DNA of 64,000 nt, from contig NZ_JACFYF010000009.1 in assembly GCF_014050145.1 (NCBI RefSeq), positions 62,001 through 126,000 of the forward strand. Reading direction: 5' to 3'. The notes beneath the pieces were generated by a model. It was given only the letters and a program-made list of their open reading frames with translations, ran no database searches and was not told the DNA's origin. The DNA is from Vibrio marinisediminis (lineage in GTDB: Bacteria > Pseudomonadota > Gammaproteobacteria > Enterobacterales > Vibrionaceae). Positions 45,421-55,081 of the stretch are shown here, one piece after another; within the stretch, counting starts at the first letter, position 1; each line of letters begins with the position of its first letter. A program made the translations under genes and the position numbers.

Positions 45421-45451
45421 GGGGCGCGCATAATATATAGCCCCTTTGTTT
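45421..45451 (+). terminator. Possible terminator of the flippase gene
   Basis: GGGGC and GCCCC arms (45421-45425, 45440-45444) around an AT-rich loop are followed by TTTGTTT. The stem is short. Confidence 0.4.
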
Positions 45452-45648
45452 AAACTGCCTGCCCCACCATTCCGAGTCTATAGAGTAACATCAGCATCAT
45501 TTCGTTTAATTGTATAGATCACTCTAAGCGCAGCATTGCATTAACAAATATGTGAAGTGTGTTAACAGTTGCTATTGACGCTATTTCATAAAAGCATAGT
45601 ATGGACAACTTATTATCTCGTTCATTATGGAACCAAGGGCTACTTTTT

Positions 45649-46686
45649 ATGGATCTCGACATATTTAATCCCTCCCAGCACTTGAGGCGAGCCGTTTTAT
45701 TTTGGTTAAGTATGTTTTTGACGGGTGCCGCTCTGATCATCACTTATCTCACAATAAGCGATGCACAATCATCCAAATTCCCCGTTATTGAGCTGATGTT
45801 TGGTCTTTTTTCGGCTTACGTATGCTACCAAACCTATCGAGATCAAGGTTCAGAGTGGCTACGTAAAAGCTATGTATGGTCATTTATGGTGACAGTGTGT
45901 TGGACCGTAACTCATAATCCAATCACCTATGGTGTTTATGTATGGGCAAATTTAATTCCGATTATGTGCTATCTCATTCTCGGTAAAAAATCAGCCAAAA
46001 TTGTGACTCCCTGCGGTCTGTTTGCCATAACCGTACTAATAGCCGTTCAGATGAACCAACAAGCTGAATTTCACATTCAATTATTATTCAATTTTGTATT
46101 GAGTTATTTGAGTATCTGGGCGACCACCCATATTTTGGAAGTGAAACGAACCAATTCAGAAAGCTCGCTGGGTAAGCTCGCATCGCGAGATGCATTGACC
46201 GGAGTTTATAATCGTCACGCATTGGTCCATAGTTTTGAGCGTTACCGACAAGAAAGCCAAAAACTGCCACTGTCATTGCTCATCTTAGATCTCGACTATT
46301 TTAAACGTATAAACGATGCTCATGGTCATGATGTTGGTGACAGGGTCTTGGTACAAACCGCCTCATTACTAGATTCGTTAAGCGATGAGCATTTGGTGTA
46401 CCGAATTGGTGGTGAGGAGTTTTGTATTGCTTTACATAATACATCTAGCCAACAAGCCAAAATGAAGGCGGAATACATTCGGTTTTCAATCGAAAACCAT
46501 TCCTTTCAAGTCGATGAACAGAACATTACTCTGACCGTAAGTATTGGAGTGTACCAATGCCACCACTTTAATAGCCTAGAGAGTGTTCTGCGTAAGGCTG
46601 ATATTGAGTTGTATCGAGCGAAAAGAAGTGGACGAAACCAAGTGATGATGTCTCGCAATGACGAAGGCATCACCGACGCGATCTAG
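45649..46686 (+). CDS. Membrane GGDEF diguanylate cyclase
   Basis: The 345-residue protein has five to six membrane helices (about 15-165) and a C-terminal GGDEF domain with the active variant GGEEF (about 254, YRIGGEEFCI) and DALTGVYNRH at its start. It should make cyclic di-GMP in response to a membrane or membrane-borne signal. No RxxD inhibition site is apparent. An in-frame ATG at 45601 has no ribosome site; AAGGG lies 9 bases before ATG 45649. It faces the DUF2726 gene convergently, with only 9 bases between. Confidence 0.9.
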   Translation: MDLDIFNPSQHLRRAVLFWLSMFLTGAALIITYLTISDAQSSKFPVIELMFGLFSAYVCYQTYRDQGSEWLRKSYVWSFMVTVCWTVTHNPITYGVYVWANLIPIMCYLILGKKSAKIVTPCGLFAITVLIAVQMNQQAEFHIQLLFNFVLSYLSIWATTHILEVKRTNSESSLGKLASRDALTGVYNRHALVHSFERYRQESQKLPLSLLILDLDYFKRINDAHGHDVGDRVLVQTASLLDSLSDEHLVYRIGGEEFCIALHNTSSQQAKMKAEYIRFSIENHSFQVDEQNITLTVSIGVYQCHHFNSLESVLRKADIELYRAKRSGRNQVMMSRNDEGITDAI

Positions 46687-46695
46687 TACTGCTAC

Positions 46696-47343
46696 CTACT
46701 CAAAAACAACATTGTAGTTTTCTGTATAAGTACAGTGAGGTTGACGGCTACAAGTGAAGAAACGACGTCCTTTATGATCACCATGAGCTGCGGTTTTAAT
46801 AGTCATTGGGCTACCACAACGCTTACAAAAACGCACTTCTTTGTCCGCTTCAATAAGATCAATATGAGCAGCTAACAAACGGCGCAGCTTACCTACTTGA
46901 TAACTGTGCTTAACCGTTGCCCCAATTAATGGAATTCCCGAGGATTTACAGGCATGCATTAATAGCTTTTGTCGCTCAACTTTGCCTTTATTTAGCGGCG
47001 TGCCATCATCTAACTCAATCACCACTCTCACTTCTAAGCTACGTGGGTCACATACAACAAAATCAAAATAGCTTTTTGCGATTCGATTGTTGGCAATAAA
47101 CCAGCTTTTCTTATCGGTCGTTTTTGGCGTAAGCACTTTACTCATTGCAACTTTAGACAAAATCACGCCTTGTTGCCCAACCGCACTAATCAATGCGTTA
47201 TAAAATGCCGACTCTTTACTGTTGAGCAAAGGACCTTTCTTTTTATAGTCACTGTCTTTTAGCTCATCTTGTTTGAGGTAGCGCTGATGAACGAAAAGAT
47301 AAAAAGCGACAAAAAGAACGACTAAAATAGCAACGTATTCCAT
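46696..47343 (-). CDS. DUF2726 protein with topoisomerase-type zinc finger
   Basis: The 215-residue protein has an N-terminal membrane anchor (about 2-19), a DUF2726 domain (about 45-165, restriction-endonuclease-like fold, with VVIELDDGTPLNKGKVERQKLL) and a C-terminal four-cysteine zinc ribbon (CKRCGSPM...CSRQPHC, about 173-205) of the topoisomerase I type. This suggests nucleic acid binding at the membrane. The function is unknown. A GTG at 47355 is an alternative start; ATG 47343 is preferred. Confidence 0.85.
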   Translation of the reverse strand: MEYVAILVVLFVAFYLFVHQRYLKQDELKDSDYKKKGPLLNSKESAFYNALISAVGQQGVILSKVAMSKVLTPKTTDKKSWFIANNRIAKSYFDFVVCDPRSLEVRVVIELDDGTPLNKGKVERQKLLMHACKSSGIPLIGATVKHSYQVGKLRRLLAAHIDLIEADKEVRFCKRCGSPMTIKTAAHGDHKGRRFFTCSRQPHCTYTENYNVVFE

Positions 47344-47462
47344 TGCGAATAACACACCTTAAAGTAAAAGAGTAAAATGAATAACTAACGGCTAATCTTA
47401 CCCTTAATTACATAAGTGACAAAGCGTAATCACGAGACAAATATATTCAGTTGAACTTGGCT

Positions 47463-48158
47463 CTAATTAAACAACCCGCTGACTGCGCGTTTATAGCTTC
47501 GCTCTGGGCGTCCGACAGTGCCATAGTGCACATCAGCCACAAGCTCTCCAGTGCTGATAAGATACTCTAGATAGCGCCTTGCTGTTGTCCTACTCGCACC
47601 TATTTTAGTACCTGCATCTTCAGCAGTTAAGCTAATCGGCTGGCTAAAAAGCGCTCTTATTTTATCTAGGGTTACGCTATCAATCCCCTTGGGTAAACGG
47701 GGCGTTGGAGCCTCATTACCAACAGATTGTAGCATTCTGTCCACTAAGCCCTGATCTAAGTCATTCAACTTATCGAGTTGCAGTTTCTGTTCGCTATATT
47801 TTTTTAACGCCATTTCTAAGCGGCTAAATATAACAGGCTTAAGTAAGTAGTCCACGACACCGCCACGCATCGCTTGCTGTAAGGTCTCAACATCACGAGC
47901 AGCGGTGACTAAAATAGCATCACAGCTCTGTTTCTCGCTGCGTAACAGCGCCAAAATATCTAGCCCACTACCATCTGGTAGATACACATCAAGGATCACT
48001 AAGTGCGGTTGCAAGATTTCAATTTGCAACAGTGCATCCGCCTTAGTGGTGGCAATTCCAACAACCTCAAACCCTTCCAACTGTTCAATGTATCGTTGGT
48101 GTAGCTGTGCAATTTTAATATCATCTTCAATTATCATTACTTCAACGGCAGAAGTCAT
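47463..48158 (-). CDS. CitB/DcuR-type response regulator
   Basis: The 231-residue protein has a receiver domain (1-125, phosphoacceptor Asp57 in LVILDVYLPDGSG) and a C-terminal DNA-binding region (about 160-225) with TAEDAGTKIGASRTTARRYLEYL as helix-turn-helix, as in CitB and DcuR. It is paired with the sensor kinase that ends where this gene starts (1-base overlap). The divergent amino acid ABC transporter genes are the likely target. Confidence 0.9.
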   Translation of the reverse strand: MTSAVEVMIIEDDIKIAQLHQRYIEQLEGFEVVGIATTKADALLQIEILQPHLVILDVYLPDGSGLDILALLRSEKQSCDAILVTAARDVETLQQAMRGGVVDYLLKPVIFSRLEMALKKYSEQKLQLDKLNDLDQGLVDRMLQSVGNEAPTPRLPKGIDSVTLDKIRALFSQPISLTAEDAGTKIGASRTTARRYLEYLISTGELVADVHYGTVGRPERSYKRAVSGLFN

Positions 48159-49771
48159 TACAGCTTATCCTTTGGTAAATACACCGTGACTCTCGCGCCT
48201 GAGCCATCATTATTAACAAGTTCTATTTGTCCATTGTAGCGTGTAACCAACTGTTTTATTAAGTAAAGCCCTACGCCCCTTCCTTCGCTCGCTTTGCTTG
48301 AAACCCCCATTTCAACCAACAACTCAGATGACACCCCTTCAGGTAAGCCAATCCCTTGGTCGACGACTTCAAAAATTATCTCATTGCCATAATCCGTGAG
48401 TGATACGTCTATTTTTCTTCGTTGTGGGTCGACTGATACTTGATTGACCATCGCACTTCTAATCGAATCAAAAGCGTTATCAATCATATTACCAAGGATA
48501 GTCACGCCATCTTCCGCATTGATACGAGCAGGTAATGACAACAACCTCGAACCTGGCTCCAACTGCAAACTTAAGCCCAATTCCCGAGCGCGTTCTGTTT
48601 TACCGAGCAACAATCCCGCGATCAAAGGTTCATTGATCGTTTCACGTAAACTCTCCATCAAACTTTGGTAATGAGCCGATTCTTGCCCAATAAACGTCTG
48701 CACCGCTTCTAATTCACCAAGCTGCACCATTCCACTGATTGTACTGAGCTTATTTCGATGTTCATGAGTTTGAGAACGCAGCATTTCTGCGTACTCTTTG
48801 GTTTTAGCAAGCTGTTCTGTTAATTCTGTGATTTCATCTCTTAAACGAAAACTGGATACCGCGCCAACCACTTCTCCATCGACTACGATGGCACTTCGAT
48901 TCGCAATTAACCTTTGTCCATTGAGATACAAATTGATGTCTTGATCAACTCTAGGATTTGCTAGCAATTCTTGTAATTGGCTATCAGGTAGCACCTCACT
49001 GAGTGGACGATTTAGATACTGCTCTTTGCTAATGCCCAAAATTCGGCAAGCGCTTTTATTGATAGAGCGTAATCTGCCATGGGAATCAATACTTATAATG
49101 CCCTCTTTTAAGGTCTCAAGCGTGACATCCAATTCAACATACAATCGGGCTATTTCCTCTGGTTCAAAGCCCAGAATTGCTTTTTGAAACCGGCGCGAAG
49201 CGTAGCTGGAGATAAGCGCATTGGCTGCTAACACGATCACAGTCATCGCTAACAGGTAAGCTAAGTAAGGTTCAATTCGATCTTGTAATCGGTCGATCAG
49301 ATAACCAACCGAAACCACGCCGACAATATTGCCGCGCTCATCAAATATTGCCGTTTTACCTCGAACAGAATAGCCGAGAGATCCCTCAGCAAATGAAACG
49401 TACGACTCGCCATCAATCAAGGCTTTATTGTTGTCGCCTCCTTTCATTGGCTTACCTATGCGCGCATCGATTGGGTGCACGATACGAATACCATTCTTAT
49501 CACCAATCACAATAAATGCAGCACCAATCAGTTGACTGAGGTTGCGATATTTCAATTGTTCATCGCTACGACCTTGTTTGGCAATTTGGATAACATCTGG
49601 TGACTGAGCAAGAAAAGACGCGACTCCCAGGGCTTTAAGCCCGACTTCTTGCTGTTGTGTATGCTTGATATAGAGAAACCCCGCAGCAACCAGAACCAAA
49701 AGTTCTATTAGCCCAGTTAATGTCATTATCACGAGCATTCGCTTACGAAAACTAATACCACTCCAATTCAT
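48158..49771 (-). CDS. CitA/DcuS-type sensor histidine kinase
   Basis: The 537-residue membrane kinase has a first transmembrane segment (about 12-33), a periplasmic single-Cache (CitA/DcuS-type) domain (about 35-170, ligand region RIVHPIDARIGKPMKGGDN), a second membrane segment (about 172-192), a cytosolic PAS domain (about 215-320) and a DcuS-type kinase core (His in QTHEHRNKLSTISG near 341; GQGIGLPEG-like ATP-binding motifs near 470). CitA-family sensors bind carboxylates, so an acidic amino acid or dicarboxylate is a plausible signal. AGGG lies 7 bases before the ATG. Confidence 0.9.
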   Translation of the reverse strand: MNWSGISFRKRMLVIMTLTGLIELLVLVAAGFLYIKHTQQQEVGLKALGVASFLAQSPDVIQIAKQGRSDEQLKYRNLSQLIGAAFIVIGDKNGIRIVHPIDARIGKPMKGGDNNKALIDGESYVSFAEGSLGYSVRGKTAIFDERGNIVGVVSVGYLIDRLQDRIEPYLAYLLAMTVIVLAANALISSYASRRFQKAILGFEPEEIARLYVELDVTLETLKEGIISIDSHGRLRSINKSACRILGISKEQYLNRPLSEVLPDSQLQELLANPRVDQDINLYLNGQRLIANRSAIVVDGEVVGAVSSFRLRDEITELTEQLAKTKEYAEMLRSQTHEHRNKLSTISGMVQLGELEAVQTFIGQESAHYQSLMESLRETINEPLIAGLLLGKTERARELGLSLQLEPGSRLLSLPARINAEDGVTILGNMIDNAFDSIRSAMVNQVSVDPQRRKIDVSLTDYGNEIIFEVVDQGIGLPEGVSSELLVEMGVSSKASEGRGVGLYLIKQLVTRYNGQIELVNNDGSGARVTVYLPKDKL

Positions 49772-49921
49772 TCCATTTCCCTAACAACTTAATGAGGGCA
49801 GCAAACACAAACCACCAACCCCATAAATAATAACATTTATTTAACACCCATTCTGTCACCCTTCGTCACATTTATGCCCTGCACACAATAAGCACGACCT
49901 TGCCGCTACTAATGTTGGAAA

Positions 49922-49937
49922 AACGACCAAAGTCGTT
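49922..49937. promoter_or_regulatory. Inverted repeat, possible response-regulator site
   Basis: AACGACCAAAGTCGTT has perfect 6-base arms around a 4-base centre. It lies 98 bases before the ABC ATPase start in the divergent control region. Role is a guess. Confidence 0.35.
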
Positions 49938-50034
49938 ACAAATCCCTCACTTAGATGATCTGAAATTGCTAATCATGTGCATTGATTGAAATAAGTTGCT
50001 ATGGTGTTCAAAACAATAACAATACAAAGTCACT

Positions 50035-50769
50035 TTGAAAGAACAAAAGCCGATAATTGAATTTAACGAACTCAACAAATGGTATGGCGAGTTCCACGCA
50101 TTAAAGAATATTAATCTCTCAGTTGAACCCGGTGAGATAGTGGTGGTTTGTGGCCCATCAGGCTCAGGAAAATCAACATTAATCCGCTGTATCAATCACT
50201 TGGAAGATTTTCATCAAGGTGAACTCACTGTCTTTACCCATCCTGTAGGCAGTAAACACATTCTTCCAGGCAAAGTAGGTATGGTGTTCCAGCACTTTCA
50301 CTTATTTCCCCATCTCACTGTATTAGAAAACCTCACTCTCGCGCCCATAAAAACGTTAAAGCTCTCCAAAGCGCAAGCCAAGGAACGAGCGATAAAATAC
50401 CTAGAGCGAGTCAATATTGCCGAGCAGGCCAATAAGTACCCAATCCAGCTATCTGGTGGTCAGCAACAACGTGTCGCGATTGCTCGCTCTCTTTGTATGG
50501 AACCCGATATTTTATTGTTTGATGAACCAACATCCGCGCTCGACCCCGAAATGATCAACGAAGTATTAGATGTCATGGTTGAACTGGCAAAATCAGGCAT
50601 GACCATGGTCTGTGTCACCCACGAAATGGGCTTCGCAAAAAAGGTTGCTAACCGAGTGGTGTTTATGGATGAAGGTGAAATTGTTGAAATCGGAACTCCG
50701 ACCGCTCTGTTTGAGTCACCAACTCACCACCGCACTCAAACATTCTTAAATCAGATATTGAGCTACTGA
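50035..50769 (+). CDS. Polar amino acid ABC transporter ATPase (GlnQ type)
   Basis: The 244-residue ATPase has Walker [10 protein letters not shown] (about 39-47), signature LSGGQQQR (about 138-145) and Walker [13 protein letters not shown] (about 155-166), of the polar amino acid uptake family. The frame has a stop just upstream and no ATG before KWYGEFH, so TTG at 50035 is the only normal start; no clear ribosome site precedes it. It heads a four-gene unit with two permeases and a binding protein, overlapping the next gene by one base (TGATG). Confidence 0.9.
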   Translation: MKEQKPIIEFNELNKWYGEFHALKNINLSVEPGEIVVVCGPSGSGKSTLIRCINHLEDFHQGELTVFTHPVGSKHILPGKVGMVFQHFHLFPHLTVLENLTLAPIKTLKLSKAQAKERAIKYLERVNIAEQANKYPIQLSGGQQQRVAIARSLCMEPDILLFDEPTSALDPEMINEVLDVMVELAKSGMTMVCVTHEMGFAKKVANRVVFMDEGEIVEIGTPTALFESPTHHRTQTFLNQILSY

Positions 50770-51566
50770 TGATGTACCGAATCATGAAGCCCACTCTTCA
50801 GGCCATTTTGCAAATCATTGTGATGATTATTGCTATCGGCTGGGTGCTGGATTCCGGAGCAAAGGCCATGAATTACCAATGGCAGTGGCACCGTATGCCT
50901 GACTACATTATGTTCTATGAAGATGGCGAGTGGTGGCCAGCAGAGTTACTCGAAGGGCTACTTGTCACCATTAAAATTTCAGCATTAAGCCTTATATTTA
51001 CCTTGGCTTTGGGTTTAGCCACCGCTTTGTTGAAAATGAGCCAGTCACGTGTGGGGCGTTTTTTAGCGACCAGCTATATAGAAATCATCCGTAACACACC
51101 GCTATTAGTGCAAATCTATCTTCTCTATTTCGTTTTTGGTCCTGTGATTGGTCTCGATAGATTCAGTACCGCGGTACTTGCCTTGGCTTTATTTCAAGGA
51201 GCGTATACGGCTGAGATCTTACGAGGGGGGCTGCAAAGTATCCCGACCGGTCAATTTGAAGCCGCTAAAACGTTGGGGCTTTCACCATGGCACAGTTATA
51301 AAGATGTCATCTTGCCACAAGTCATACAACGCACTATTCCACCACTGACCAACGAAGTTGTGTCACTCATAAAAAACTCTTCCATTGTCAGTGTGATGGC
51401 CATTTTTGATCTCACCACTGAAGCTCGCAATATTGTTTCGGAAACTGCTATGCCGTTTGAAGTTTGGTTTTCAGTGGCGGCGATTTACCTCATATTAACC
51501 CTATCACTCTCTGCCCTATCCGCATGGCTGGAGCATAGACTTGGAGCCAGTTGGCGCAAATTATAA
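50769..51566 (+). CDS. Polar amino acid ABC transporter permease 1
   Basis: The 265-residue inner-membrane protein has five to six helices and the HisMQ/GlnP permease motif region EAAKTLGLSPWHSYKDVILPQV (about 162-183) that touches the ATPase. The N-terminal segment ILQIIVMIIAIGWVL is a first membrane helix. With the second permease (52458-53369) it should form a heterodimer. A GATG start overlaps the ATPase stop. Confidence 0.9.
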   Translation: MMYRIMKPTLQAILQIIVMIIAIGWVLDSGAKAMNYQWQWHRMPDYIMFYEDGEWWPAELLEGLLVTIKISALSLIFTLALGLATALLKMSQSRVGRFLATSYIEIIRNTPLLVQIYLLYFVFGPVIGLDRFSTAVLALALFQGAYTAEILRGGLQSIPTGQFEAAKTLGLSPWHSYKDVILPQVIQRTIPPLTNEVVSLIKNSSIVSVMAIFDLTTEARNIVSETAMPFEVWFSVAAIYLILTLSLSALSAWLEHRLGASWRKL

Positions 51567-51575
51567 GGAGATAAC

Positions 51576-52394
51576 ATGAAATTATTCAAAGCGACCATCA
51601 CCGCGGCACTCGGACTTATACTTGCTTTTCCGTCCGCTGCGAATACCAAAACTACTACGCCCAATCTTGAGGCAATCAATGACCGAGGAACACTACGAGT
51701 GGGTATGTCGACCTTCGTTCCTTGGGCAATGCGCAACAAACAAGGCGAGCTGATCGGTTTTGAAATTGATGTTGCCAAACGACTGGCGGCAGATGCCGGC
51801 TGGAAGGTTGAATTTGTTCCTACCGCTTGGGATGGCATCATTCCGGCCCTGCTGGCGAAAAAGTTTGACGTGATTATAGGTGGAATGTCGATCACTCCTG
51901 AACGTTCGAAAAGTGTTCTTTTTTCTTTACCCTATTCACATTCTGGTGTTCAAGTCGCGGCAAGCAAAGAACTCGTTGAAGGGTTTAGCAAATTATCAGA
52001 TTTCGACTCCCGCCGAGTGAAAATTGCGGCTCGCCGTGGTGCATATACGGTACAAATTGCTCGTGAAACATTCCCGAAAGCAAAAATACTTCAGTTTGAT
52101 GATGAGTCTCAAGCCTTTCAAGAAGTGCTCAATGGCAATGCACATGCGGTCATTGCTTCAAGTCCGAAACCAGAGCATGAAGCCATCAAACACGCAAACA
52201 AGCTATTTTTGCCATTTGACCAACGCCTATCGCAAGGTAATGAAGCGTTTGCCGTTCGTCTTGATGAACAAGATAAAAAAGCATTTTTCGACCAGTGGAT
52301 CGAACAACGCACAGAAGATGGCTGGCTAAAAGAGCGCTATGAATATTGGTTCTCTACCTTAGATTGGCAGAATCAAATCGCACAAAGTCAGTAG
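51576..52394 (+). CDS. Polar amino acid-binding protein (SBP_bac_3)
   Basis: The 272-residue periplasmic protein has a signal peptide (about 1-22, cleavage after SAA) and the family-3 binding fold: RVGMSTFVPWAMRN (about 41-54), GFEIDVAKRLA, and GGMSITPERSKSVLFS (about 107-122) where the Arg binds the ligand carboxylate. The exact amino acid is unknown. AAGGAG lies 6 bases before the ATG. It sits between the two permease genes. Confidence 0.92.
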   Translation: MKLFKATITAALGLILAFPSAANTKTTTPNLEAINDRGTLRVGMSTFVPWAMRNKQGELIGFEIDVAKRLAADAGWKVEFVPTAWDGIIPALLAKKFDVIIGGMSITPERSKSVLFSLPYSHSGVQVAASKELVEGFSKLSDFDSRRVKIAARRGAYTVQIARETFPKAKILQFDDESQAFQEVLNGNAHAVIASSPKPEHEAIKHANKLFLPFDQRLSQGNEAFAVRLDEQDKKAFFDQWIEQRTEDGWLKERYEYWFSTLDWQNQIAQSQ

Positions 52395-52457
52395 CCTTCT
52401 TCACACACGAAAGCTTCTAGCAACACCAGTGCCAAGCAAGTTATTTAGGATTAGATA

Positions 52458-53369
52458 GTGGCAGAGAAAAACCCAACGCATCGTATTAACAGCAACACCA
52501 ATACGAACAATAGTGTAAAGCGATTTGTCCCATTAGACGCGTTGCTATTACTGCTATGTGCAATATTTGCCTTATGGCTTTACTACCGTTCATCTGCGGG
52601 AGTGAACTACATCTGGCATTGGGGCGACGCTCTGTCATTACTATTCACACCCAGAGCGGATGGTAGCTTACCCTACTTTTTCCAAGGTTTGTTCTCGACA
52701 CTGCGCCTCAGCATTTGGGGGATCAGCTTTGCTTTAATTGTGGGAACACTACTCGGGCTAGCCAAATTCTCATCATCGGCTTGGTTAAACAGACCTGCCA
52801 ATGTGTTTATTCAACTCGTCCGCAATATTCCGCCATTAGTATTTGTGTTCATTTTCTATTTCTTCATCTCCAATCAATTGATCCCATTGCTGGGTTTAGA
52901 TGGTGTACTACGAAACTACCCCGCCCAGACTAACGCAGTTCAGCAGATGCTGTTTGGTCCTTCAAACCTCTGGGAAAATCTACTCTCCGGTGTTTTATGT
53001 GTTGGCTTATTATCTTCGGCTTATGTTGCAGAGGTTGTTCGCGCAGGCTTGCAAAGTATTGATACCGGTCAGTGGGAAGCAGCAGATTCGTTAGGAATGT
53101 CGGCTTGGGTTAAGTACCGCTATGTTATTGCACCGCAAGTACTTAAATCCATTACACCGGCACTCGCTGGGCAAACAATTTCTTTGGTAAAAGATACCTC
53201 TATCGTCTCACTGATTTCAATCCAAGAGATGACTTTCGTCGGGACAGAGATTGCCAACTCTTCGGGCTATATTTTTGAAATTTGGCTTATTATTGGCTTG
53301 GTTTACTTTGTAATCTGTTTTGGACTCTCTACGTTTTTCCGTTCTCTCGAAAAGCGCCATAAAGGATGA
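52458..53369 (+). CDS. Polar amino acid ABC transporter permease 2
   Basis: The 303-residue inner-membrane protein has a polar N-terminal tail (about 1-25), six membrane segments, and the coupling region EAADSLGMSAWVKYRYVIAPQV (about 211-232). It is longer than permease 1 because of an extra loop between helices (about 140-180). The start is GTG at 52458 with AGGA upstream. It ends the four-gene transporter unit. Confidence 0.9.
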   Translation: MAEKNPTHRINSNTNTNNSVKRFVPLDALLLLLCAIFALWLYYRSSAGVNYIWHWGDALSLLFTPRADGSLPYFFQGLFSTLRLSIWGISFALIVGTLLGLAKFSSSAWLNRPANVFIQLVRNIPPLVFVFIFYFFISNQLIPLLGLDGVLRNYPAQTNAVQQMLFGPSNLWENLLSGVLCVGLLSSAYVAEVVRAGLQSIDTGQWEAADSLGMSAWVKYRYVIAPQVLKSITPALAGQTISLVKDTSIVSLISIQEMTFVGTEIANSSGYIFEIWLIIGLVYFVICFGLSTFFRSLEKRHKG

Positions 53370-53567
53370 TCTTTTAAACAAAATCCACTCAACCTTGTCT
53401 AGTTAAGCCGTAAATAGTGTCAGATTTTGATCTTTGCCACACTCAAAGTGTCTATTTATTGAGCAGTCAGCAAAATCCCTTCTTATAATTTAGTAGTATC
53501 AGATTTTCATACAGAAAGTAACGCATGAAAAATGAGCTTCACTGCGTTAACACTAGAGGGATTGACC

Positions 53568-53792
53568 ATGAAACGGGATGTTTTTGGTATTTGCCTATCA
53601 AAAAGTATGTTGTCTCAAAACCTTTCAAGCACTTTCACTCATGTCCGTGCTTATTCTCGATCTGAGCTAATTGAGGACGCGCAAGTGCGCCATGCCTACC
53701 CACAAATTTCGGGGCAAGATCTACTGAATAATATGCAAACGGATAAGAGCTTATTCTGGCGAGCTGAATATGTTTGTCGAATAGGAAAATGA
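53568..53792 (+). CDS. Small hypothetical protein
   Basis: A 74-residue frame begins at ATG 53568 with AGAGGG 7 bases upstream, a good ribosome site. The longer open frame from 53532 has no such site. The product is basic and without signal peptide or membrane segment; I do not recognise it. A strong terminator follows 53 bases after the stop, which supports a real transcript. Confidence 0.5.
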   Translation: MKRDVFGICLSKSMLSQNLSSTFTHVRAYSRSELIEDAQVRHAYPQISGQDLLNNMQTDKSLFWRAEYVCRIGK

Positions 53793-53845
53793 GAAGCGAA
53801 CCGACACCCCTTCTCATTATCCTCAAACCAAAGTCCCACCAAGCA

Positions 53846-53870
53846 AAAAGGGAGCTTGCCGCTCCCTTTT
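53846..53870. terminator. Bidirectional intrinsic terminator
   Basis: A perfect 10-base-pair stem AAAAGGGAGC/GCTCCCTTTT with loop TTGCC lies between the rightward small gene and the leftward TPR gene, with A and T tracts on both sides. Confidence 0.9.
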
Positions 53871-53908
53871 GAAGTTTTAAGACCTTTATTAGTCCAATAT
53901 TATCTATG

Positions 53909-55081
53909 CTAACTAACCTGTGGCTTACTCACTTTGCGCAGTTGTGTCAGGTACTTTATCCAACCTTTTGACTGCTTACTTGGGGTAATATTATTGGCTT
54001 TTTTCGCTTGTATAAGCGCCTGCTCAAGCTGGTTTAACTTATAGTAAGCTCGTGTCTTTGCCAATGCGACTTGCTCTTGTCGACCTTTCACTTTATCTAA
54101 AACGCCTAGCGCTTGTTGATATTGACCTTGCTGCACCATCAGTTGCGCTACATTCCAGTGGTATTTCTCATTATATTTCGCGGCAAGTTGCCACTGCACT
54201 AATGCCTCATCCCACTCGCGAGCATGTTGCCAATAGCTGGCTTGAGCGACGATAAGTTGAATATCACTGCGTGCTTGATCAAGCTCACTCAATTCAATCG
54301 CCGCACGTTCCGGAATGCCTTGTTGGGCATAAAGTTGCGCAAGTAACCGGCGATCTTGTTGCGAGAGTCTAATTCCTTGCTGTTTCGCCAAAGCTAACGT
54401 TGATAACGCCCCCTTGTTATCATTGACTTGCATCTGCAAACTCGCCAATTGTCTCCACCAACTGACCTTTTCTGGTTGCAATACAATCAGCTTCTCTAAA
54501 GTCGGAATCGCATCTTTCCAGCGCTTAAGCTGTAATTGCGCCCCCAGTTTAAGTGAAAGCGGCTGTAACTCATCTTTAGATTGAAAACGGCGATACTTGT
54601 CAACGGCAGGAATCACACGTTTCCACTCACTGACTTGATAATGAGCCTGTGCAATACGTAGCCAAATTTCGTCAGCTTTTTGTGTTTCTGGTACTTGTTT
54701 CGCAAGGTGATAGTAGTGTGGTAAGGACTGACTGAATTGCTGATCATTTAGTAATAAGTCAGCCAACATTTTTTGCGTTGTCCAAGCTTGCTCATCTTGT
54801 AGCTGTTTCGAGTTAACCGCGGCTTTCAACTGCTTGATCGACGATTTAACCTGACCATCTTGCCAATAAAAGACGCCTAACATACGAGCCACAAATGCTT
54901 TGTCATAGGCGCGCGATGTGTCAATTGCCTTTAACGCTGTGATGGCTTGTTTTAGTTGTTCCTCTTGCGCCATTTGGTTAGCTTTTTGCACTCGAACCGC
55001 CGTGTACTGGCTTAACTCCGCGGCAATCGAGTGAGCGGAGCACAAGCTAAGTAAACTAAGCAATAATATACGTATCATCAT
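53909..55081 (-). CDS. TPR protein of the TonB2 cluster
   Basis: The 390-residue periplasmic or membrane-anchored protein has a signal peptide (about 1-20, cleavage after SIAA) and about eight to nine tetratricopeptide-type helical repeats (for example WWRQLASLQMQVNDNKGAL). It is the last gene of the TonB2-type operon, as in other Vibrio, and overlaps tonB by 4 bases (ATGA). Its role in TonB-dependent transport is unclear; it may hold the complex together. Confidence 0.87.
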   Translation of the reverse strand: MMIRILLLSLLSLCSAHSIAAELSQYTAVRVQKANQMAQEEQLKQAITALKAIDTSRAYDKAFVARMLGVFYWQDGQVKSSIKQLKAAVNSKQLQDEQAWTTQKMLADLLLNDQQFSQSLPHYYHLAKQVPETQKADEIWLRIAQAHYQVSEWKRVIPAVDKYRRFQSKDELQPLSLKLGAQLQLKRWKDAIPTLEKLIVLQPEKVSWWRQLASLQMQVNDNKGALSTLALAKQQGIRLSQQDRRLLAQLYAQQGIPERAAIELSELDQARSDIQLIVAQASYWQHAREWDEALVQWQLAAKYNEKYHWNVAQLMVQQGQYQQALGVLDKVKGRQEQVALAKTRAYYKLNQLEQALIQAKKANNITPSKQSKGWIKYLTQLRKVSKPQVS

